Origin: Aeromonas popoffii
GTDB taxonomy: Bacteria; Pseudomonadota; Gammaproteobacteria; Enterobacterales; Aeromonadaceae
NCBI RefSeq assembly: GCF_000820025.1
Contig: NZ_CDBI01000014.1
Location: 1 to 64,000 of the forward strand
Direction of reading: 5' to 3'
DNA length: 64,000 bases
Of the stretch, positions 59,343 through 64,000 are shown piece by piece. Made by a program: the position numbers and the translations under genes. Position 1 is the stretch's first letter; every line of letters starts with the position of its first letter. The notes under the pieces were generated by a model that had not been told where the DNA came from, did no database searches, and saw nothing but the letters and a program-made list of their open reading frames with translations.

Positions 59343-60343
59343 GAGAAATCCAACTTAGCCACGGCGGCGGCGGTGTCGAGATGAACCAGCTGATCAATCA
59401 GCTCTTCTTTCGCCACTTTGGCAACGAGATCCTGCTGCGCGGTGAAGATGCCGCCCTGCTGCAGGTAGAGGGCCCCATCGCCTTCACCACCGACAGCTTT
59501 ACCGTCTCGCCGCTGTTCTTCGAGGGGGGCGATATCGGCAAGCTGGCCATCGCCGGCACGGTCAACGATCTCGCCATGATGGGGGCCAAGCCCGAGTATC
59601 TGAGCGCCAGCTTTATCATTGAGGAGGGCTTCCCCTACGCCGATCTCGCCCGCATCGTCGAGTCGATGGCTGCGGAGCTTGCCAAGAGCGGCGCTCGCAT
59701 CGTCTGCGGCGACACCAAGGTGGTGCCCAAGGGGGCGGCCGACAAGATCTTCATCAACACCAGCGGGGTCGGCACCTTTCCGCTGCCGGAACAGAGCCGG
59801 GGCATCTCGGTGCGCAACCTCAAGGCTGGTGACGCCATTCTGGTGTCGCGGGACATCGGCAGCCACGGCGCATGCATCCTGATGGCCCGCGACGCCCTGC
59901 AGCTGGGGTCTGATCTGAAAAGCGACTGCACCACCCTCTGGCCACAGGTAGAAGCGCTGCTGAAAGCGGGGATCACCCCCCACGCCCTGCGCGATGCCAC
60001 CCGCGGTGGCCTCGCCGCCGTGCTCAACGAGTGGAGCACCGCCTCCGGCGTTGCCATCGAGCTGGAGGAGTCCGCCATTCCGGTGTGTGATCCGGTGCGC
60101 GGCCTGTGCGAGCTCTACGGCTTCGAGCCCCATGATCTCGCCAACGAGGGGACCATGGTGCTGGCCCTGCCTGCCGAACAGGCGCAGGACGCGCTGGGCA
60201 TCTTGCGACCATTCAACCCCACAGCCAGCCAGATCGGTGTGGTGCAGGCGAGCGAGCGCCACAAGGTGATCCTCAATAACCCCTGGGGCAGCCGCCGTTA
60301 TCTGGAGCTGCCGCAAGGGGAACTGCTGCCGCGGATCTGTTGA
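59339..60343 (+). CDS. hypE: Hydrogenase maturation factor HypE
   Basis: 334 aa, PurM/ThiL-like ATPase that dehydrates the thiocarboxamide on its C-terminal Cys to thiocyanate. The C-terminus is the conserved PRIC with the acceptor Cys last. FTTDSFTVSPLFF, GGDIGKLAIAGTVNDLAMMGA (core GTVNDLAMMGA) and the later DATRGGLA are typical. The start MREIQLSHGGGG at 59339 has no clear ribosome site and overlaps the stop of the micro-ORF before it. Confidence 0.95.
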   Translation: MREIQLSHGGGGVEMNQLINQLFFRHFGNEILLRGEDAALLQVEGPIAFTTDSFTVSPLFFEGGDIGKLAIAGTVNDLAMMGAKPEYLSASFIIEEGFPYADLARIVESMAAELAKSGARIVCGDTKVVPKGAADKIFINTSGVGTFPLPEQSRGISVRNLKAGDAILVSRDIGSHGACILMARDALQLGSDLKSDCTTLWPQVEALLKAGITPHALRDATRGGLAAVLNEWSTASGVAIELEESAIPVCDPVRGLCELYGFEPHDLANEGTMVLALPAEQAQDALGILRPFNPTASQIGVVQASERHKVILNNPWGSRRYLELPQGELLPRIC

Positions 60344-60412
60344 GCGGCCATGCCGTCTACCCAATGACCGAGAGGAGTCACTCCTCCTCCCCATATCGGT
60401 TAAGGAGCCACC

Positions 60413-60754
60413 ATGCACGAAATGTCTCTGGCCATGGCCGCCATCGATCTGGCGGCCGAACAGGCCACCCAGCGGGGCTTTAACAAGGTGACCGCCCTCT
60501 GGCTCGAGGTTGGCAGCTTCTCCTGCGTTGACCCGGACACCATCGCATTCTGTTTCGAGGCGGCCGCCAAGGGCACCGCCGTCGAGGGGGCCCAGCTCCA
60601 CTTTCAGCACCAGATGGCAGAGGCCTGGTGTTACGACTGCAACCAGACGGTCACCCTCACCGAGCGCGGGCAGGCCTGCCCCGAGTGTGGCGGATACAAA
60701 TTACGCGTCGCGCAGGGGAACAGCCTGCGCATCACCGACATCGAGGTAAGTTGA
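60413..60754 (+). CDS. hypA: Hydrogenase nickel incorporation protein HypA
   Basis: 113-aa nickel metallochaperone. The N-terminal MHEMSLA supplies the His 2 nickel ligand, and CYDC...CPEC forms the zinc site. It works with HypB to load nickel into HycE. AAGGAG stands before the ATG. Confidence 0.95.
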   Translation: MHEMSLAMAAIDLAAEQATQRGFNKVTALWLEVGSFSCVDPDTIAFCFEAAAKGTAVEGAQLHFQHQMAEAWCYDCNQTVTLTERGQACPECGGYKLRVAQGNSLRITDIEVS

Positions 60755-60755
60755 T

Positions 60756-61817
60756 ATGTGTAGCGTATGCGGATGCGGCCAGGCGCGGATCGCCGGCCAT
60801 AAAGATGATCATGACCATGCACACCCCCACGATCATGACCATGAGCACGCTCATAAGCACCACCATGAACATGGTCATAAGCACGATCATCATCATGACC
60901 ATGAGCAGAGCGCACCGCGCACCCTGATCATTCACCACCACTATCACCATCAGGGAGATGTCCATCACCACTACCACGGGGTACGGGCACCTGCGGGTGT
61001 AGAAGATCATGAGCACCATCATGATCATCCCCACTCTCATGACCACGGCCATTCCCACGCGCATCCTCATGACCATGACCATGACCATGACCATGACCAT
61101 GACCATGACCACCAGCAGGGTGATCTGCACTACGGCAAAGGGGAAGCGGGATTGTCGGTCCCCGGCATGGGGCAGCGCCAGCTGATCGCCATCGAGATGG
61201 ACGTGCTGGCCAAGAACAATGCCCTGGCGGCCCACAACCGTGAGCACTTCAACGAAGCGGCCCAGCTGGTGCTCAATCTCGTCTCTAGCCCGGGTTCAGG
61301 CAAGACCAGCTTGCTGTGCGAAACCCTGCGCCAGCTGGCCGACAAGCGCCCCTGCTCGGTGATCGAAGGGGATCAACAGACCAGTGCCGATGCGGATCGC
61401 ATTCGCGCCACCGGCGTACCTGCCGTGCAGATCAACACCGGCAAGGGCTGCCATCTGGACGCCAGGATGGTCCACGACGCCTGCCACCAGCTGCCCGCCA
61501 ATGAGGGGGGCATCCTCTTTATCGAGAACGTGGGCAATCTGGTCTGCCCCGCCAGCTTCGACCTCGGCGAGAAGTACAAGGTGGCGATCCTCTCGGTCAC
61601 CGAAGGGGAAGAGAAGCCCCTCAAATACCCGGACATGTTTGCCGCCGCCCAGCTGATGGTGATCAACAAGATTGATCTGCTGCCCTACGTCAGCTTTGAC
61701 GTGGCCCGCTGCATCGAGAACGCCAAACGGGTCAACCCCTATATTCAGGTGATCCAGGTGAGCGCCACCACGGGTGAAGGGATGGATGCCTGGCTTAACT
61801 GGCTGGCCACGGCCTGA
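60756..61817 (+). CDS. hypB: Hydrogenase nickel incorporation GTPase HypB with a long His-rich region
   Basis: 353 aa. The N-terminal CSVCGCG is the high-affinity metal site seen in E. coli HypB. Residues about 18-125 are rich in His and Asp, including [14 protein letters not shown], likely a nickel store as in the HypB of rhizobia. The GTPase domain has the P-loop [22 protein letters not shown] and NKIDLLPY. The size exceeds E. coli HypB (290 aa) because of the His-rich insert. The coding sequence there contains a GACCAT hexamer repeat. Confidence 0.96.
   Translation: MCSVCGCGQARIAGHKDDHDHAHPHDHDHEHAHKHHHEHGHKHDHHHDHEQSAPRTLIIHHHYHHQGDVHHHYHGVRAPAGVEDHEHHHDHPHSHDHGHSHAHPHDHDHDHDHDHDHDHQQGDLHYGKGEAGLSVPGMGQRQLIAIEMDVLAKNNALAAHNREHFNEAAQLVLNLVSSPGSGKTSLLCETLRQLADKRPCSVIEGDQQTSADADRIRATGVPAVQINTGKGCHLDARMVHDACHQLPANEGGILFIENVGNLVCPASFDLGEKYKVAILSVTEGEEKPLKYPDMFAAAQLMVINKIDLLPYVSFDVARCIENAKRVNPYIQVIQVSATTGEGMDAWLNWLATA
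61071..61112 (+). repeat. GACCAT hexanucleotide tandem repeat within hypB
   Basis: Six perfect copies of GACCAT (61071-61106) then GACCAC, encoding repeated His-Asp. Changes in copy number would keep the frame and vary the length of the His-rich arm. Confidence 0.9.
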
Positions 61818-61854
61818 ACCTGAACCGGTTAAACGCCGTTGCTAACGGAGGATA

Positions 61855-61888
61855 AAAAGAGAGGGAGGCTGATGCCTCCCTCTCTTTT
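61855..61888 (+). terminator. Terminator after hypB
   Basis: AAAAGAGAGGGAGGC, loop TGAT, GCCTCCCTCTCTTTT. Symmetric, so it may act on both strands, also for the converging nikE-like gene. Confidence 0.92.
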
Positions 61889-61922
61889 ATTGTGCTGACT
61901 GCGCCCCCCTCACCCCCAGCCC

Positions 61923-62564
61923 TCAGGCCACATTGCAAACCATCGGCTCCTGCTCAGCAGGTACCTCACCAAAGCGCAGCACCCGATGACAGATCTGGCG
62001 CAGCAGCGCCTGTTGGTGGCTAAAAATCAGGATGCCGAGCCCACGCTGCTCGCACTCGCGCATCAACTCCAGCCAGAGCTGGCGCTGGATTTGCGGATCC
62101 AGCTGGGCGGTCACCTCATCGGCAATCAACAGACGGGTGCGGGGATCGAGGGCGCGCAGCAATGCGATGCGGGCAAGCTCGCCACCGGAGAGCTGACCCG
62201 GCTTGCGACTTAGCCATTCGGGCTTGACCATAAAGCGAGCCAGCATGGCGTCATCGGGGCGCCACACATCCCACAGCGCCTGCCCGGTGGTGCGATAGGG
62301 ATTGAAAGTGAGTTCGGGGTGCTGGGGTACCAGCTGGATGGGGTTATAGCCTGTAACCTGTTCAGGCACCGGCTGCCCATCCAGCAGGATCTGCCCGCCC
62401 GCCCTAACCGGTTGCCAACCCGCCAATACCCGCCCCAGCGTGGTTTTGCCATAACCGCTGGGGGCAGAGATGCCGAGCCGTTCGCCCGCTTTCACCGTCA
62501 GCGACAACCCCTGCCAGAGAGGGCGTGCCCCCTGGGCAAGGGTAAGATCTCGTACTTCAAACAT
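61923..62564 (-). CDS. ABC transporter ATP-binding protein, NikE-like
   Basis: 213 aa. Walker A is SAPSGYGKTT, the signature LSGGELARIALLRAL and Walker B LLIADEVTAQLD. It belongs to the dipeptide/nickel importer group. The ATG at 62564 has CGGAGG upstream; an in-frame ATG 28 codons earlier lies in duplicated sequence. Together with the next ATPase and the permease it fits nikC-D-E order, and nickel is the likely cargo because it ends against hypB. Oligopeptide uptake cannot be excluded. Confidence 0.82.
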   Translation of the reverse strand: MFEVRDLTLAQGARPLWQGLSLTVKAGERLGISAPSGYGKTTLGRVLAGWQPVRAGGQILLDGQPVPEQVTGYNPIQLVPQHPELTFNPYRTTGQALWDVWRPDDAMLARFMVKPEWLSRKPGQLSGGELARIALLRALDPRTRLLIADEVTAQLDPQIQRQLWLELMRECEQRGLGILIFSHQQALLRQICHRVLRFGEVPAEQEPMVCNVA

Positions 62565-62665
62565 CAGGAAACCTCCGGCACAGAGAAGAGCGTGTTGAAC
62601 TCCGGCAATACCTGCCACTGAACACCCGCAGCCAGACAGATGATCCATTCCTGCGACTCAATCAT
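62564..62665 (-). CDS. 33-codon micro-ORF in a duplicated segment between the two ABC ATPase genes
   Basis: ATG at 62665 with GGAGATCTCCTG before it, stop overlapping the nikE-like start (TGATG). The DNA before this ATG (about 62666-62715) is an imperfect copy of the DNA before the nikE-like ATG (about 62565-62615): both read GCAGG...TTCAACxCGCTCTT...GGAGxTxTCCTGATG. Probably a duplication scar that couples the two genes; peptide function doubtful. Confidence 0.3.
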   Translation of the reverse strand: MIESQEWIICLAAGVQWQVLPEFNTLFSVPEVS

Positions 62666-62703
62666 CAGGAGATCTCCGACGTAGCAGGAAAGAGCGCGTT
62701 GAA

Positions 62704-63456
62704 CTAGGGCAGCGCCTGCCAGTGGGCACGGAGCATCTCGCTCCCCAGCCCCTGGCGCAGATGGTGACTGCTCAAGGTATCGCTCACCTGCCCCTGATGC
62801 AGTGCGACTATGCGATCGGCAAAGCGGGCCGCCAGCGCCAGATCGTGGGTCACCCAGAGGATGCCGCTGCCCTGATTGGCCAATTCACGCAACTGGCCGA
62901 TCAACAGGCAGGCCAGCCCGTCATCGAGCCAGGCGGTGATCTCGTCCGCCAAAATGTAGCGAGCACCACCGAGCGCCGCGGCGCAGGCCAGAATGCGCTT
63001 GGCCATGCCGCCGGAGAGCTGGCGCGGGAATCTGTCCAGGGTGGCCGCAGGCAGCTGGTAGCGCAGCAGTTGCTCGCCGAGCCGCTCGCGGGTACCGTTC
63101 TGGCCGCACAGATGCGCCGCGCGGCCCAGCTGGCGCTCCACCGTCAGCAGCGGATTGAGGGCGCTGACCCCCTGCGGCACATAGCAAAGAGTGTGGCCGC
63201 GCAGACGGGCCCGGCTCGCGTCGCACAGGGGCGTGCCATCGAGGGAGAGGGTGCCGCGCATCCGCAGGTTGTCCGGCAGCAGGCTCAGGGCGCTTTGCAG
63301 CAGCAGGCTCTTGCCCTCGCCGCTCCCCCCCACCAGCGCCACTATCTCCCCCGGCGCCAGTTGCAGGCTGATATCGGTCAGCAAAGGCTGCCAACTGCGC
63401 CGCCCCAACCAGGAGTAGTGGGCCGCCTCTATGGTCACATGGTCAAAACTCAGCAT
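62704..63456 (-). CDS. ABC transporter ATP-binding protein, NikD-like
   Basis: 250 aa. Walker A GGSGEGKSLL, signature RQLSGGMAKRILACAAAL, Walker B YILADEITAWLD, then the H-loop in WVTHDLALAA. Its MAKR instead of QRQR in the signature helix is seen in NikD proteins as I recall. Overlaps the end of the permease gene by 7 bp. Powers uptake with the NikE-like partner. Confidence 0.83.
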   Translation of the reverse strand: MLSFDHVTIEAAHYSWLGRRSWQPLLTDISLQLAPGEIVALVGGSGEGKSLLLQSALSLLPDNLRMRGTLSLDGTPLCDASRARLRGHTLCYVPQGVSALNPLLTVERQLGRAAHLCGQNGTRERLGEQLLRYQLPAATLDRFPRQLSGGMAKRILACAAALGGARYILADEITAWLDDGLACLLIGQLRELANQGSGILWVTHDLALAARFADRIVALHQGQVSDTLSSHHLRQGLGSEMLRAHWQALP

Positions 63457-64000
63457 GGTTCACCCCCAAACCAGAGCTGCTGCAGGGCGCGGGTAGCCTG
63501 ATCAAACAGCAGTACCAGCAGCAGCAACATCAGACCAGGGAAGAGGGCCAGCCACCAGCCGCCGCCAGCCAGATAACGCAACGCATCGGCCAGCAGCAGG
63601 CCCAGGGAGGCCTCGTGGGCCGCCAGCCCAAAGCCGAGAAAGCTCAAGGCCGCGCTGTGCAGCACCGCATGGGGAAACATCAACAAGGTGCCGATAAACC
63701 ACTGGGGCAGCAACCCCGGCAGCAGGTGGGTACGCCAGCGACGCAGCGCCCCCATCCCCTGACAGCGAGCCAGCACCACGTAGTCGCTGCAGGCGATCCG
63801 CCGCGCTTCTGCGCAGAGAATGAGCGCCAGCTTGGGCCAGTGGGTCAGCGCCACCGCCAGGATCACCCCGCGCATGCCGCCCCCCACGGTAAAACAGATC
63901 AGGATCAGCAGCAGCATATGGGGCAGCGCCAGCATGGCGTCGATCACGAGGCGCACCGCCACATCGCATCTGGGATGAATGAGCGACACACTTGCCGCCA
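63450..64000 (-). CDS. ABC transporter permease, NikC/DppC-like, N-terminus beyond the window
   Basis: At least 183 codons are visible; the frame is still open at the right edge, so the true start lies outside and the GTG at 63989 is not necessarily used. Visible are DAMLALPHMLLLI, the EARRIACSDYVVLARCQGMGALRRWRTHLLP stretch (EAA loop; core DYVVLARCQGMG), and HSAALSFLGFGLAAHEASLG. These are hallmarks of inner-membrane permeases in dipeptide/nickel importers. About four membrane segments remain in this part. Confidence 0.82.
   Translation of the reverse strand, partial: AASVSLIHPRCDVAVRLVIDAMLALPHMLLLILICFTVGGGMRGVILAVALTHWPKLALILCAEARRIACSDYVVLARCQGMGALRRWRTHLLPGLLPQWFIGTLLMFPHAVLHSAALSFLGFGLAAHEASLGLLLADALRYLAGGGWWLALFPGLMLLLLVLLFDQATRALQQLWFGGEPC

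Noticed and set aside
60800-61112. CRISPR-like repeats
   Set aside because: The short GACCAT/CATGAC units are tandem and coding within hypB, with no spacers. No CRISPR array or cas gene is present in the window.
60732-61247. 171-codon Met/Val-rich frame on the minus strand opposite hypB
   Set aside because: It is the antisense reading of the His/Asp-rich hypB repeats; not a membrane protein gene.

Overview
The window looks like chromosome of an Aeromonas species. The case rests on three things seen here. The catecholate siderophore genes stand in the order amoC-E-B-F-A-G-H, as I recall for the amonabactin locus of that genus. The housekeeping run recR-htpG-adk-hemH-(MAPEG)-gsk is typical of gammaproteobacteria. 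The coding DNA is mostly GC-rich and well populated with genes. The species assignment is inference, because no database could be searched.

Layout. (1) 1-14.1 kb, minus strand: the amonabactin-type siderophore operon. A Fur box precedes it and most of its genes are translationally coupled. It makes 2,3-dihydroxybenzoate (AmoC, AmoB, AmoA), activates it (AmoE) and builds the peptide on two NRPSs (AmoF, AmoG). The last gene, probably amoH, runs off the left edge. (2) 14.4-23.4 kb: a YceB-like lipoprotein, a large exported protein I do not recognise, glgC, a degenerate GGDEF-EAL protein (CsrD-like), two small conserved proteins, gsk and a MAPEG protein. (3) 23.4-28.1 kb, minus strand: hemH, adk, htpG, recR. 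(4) 28.3-35.1 kb, minus strand: the formate side of formate hydrogenlyase. This is fdhD, the sigma-54 activator gene fhlA, a small membrane protein, the selenoprotein formate dehydrogenase fdhF (in-frame UGA at residue 140 followed by a SECIS hairpin) and hydN.

(5) 35.1-43.8 kb: an AT-rich accessory block lying between hydN and the hydrogenase operon. It holds a PD-(D/E)XK nuclease-like gene split into two frames at a run of nine Ts, an 86-bp palindromic repeat, and a five-gene minus-strand operon (class III aminotransferase, zinc alcohol dehydrogenase, HAD phosphatase, MFS transporter, DUF1349). The operon looks like an uncharacterised small-molecule pathway with its own transporter.

(6) 43.8-51.5 kb, plus strand: hycBCDEFGHI, encoding the membrane-bound [NiFe] hydrogenase 3/4-type arm of formate hydrogenlyase, behind a clear -24/-12 promoter and FhlA-like inverted repeats. 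(7) 51.7-55.5 kb: tRNA-Sec (selC), selA and selB. (8) 55.5-61.8 kb: hypF-C-D-E-A-B, which build and insert the NiFe(CN)2CO centre. (9) 61.9-64 kb, minus strand: a NikCDE-like ABC importer, presumably for nickel, running off the right edge.

Regions 4 and 6-9 form one functional unit. Formate induces through FhlA and sigma-54; FdhF oxidises formate; HydN/HycB and the Hyc complex pass electrons to protons to make H2. The Sec machinery needed to translate fdhF, the Hyp maturases and a metal importer all sit in the same locus. selD is not in the window. The island of region 5 splits this unit in two.
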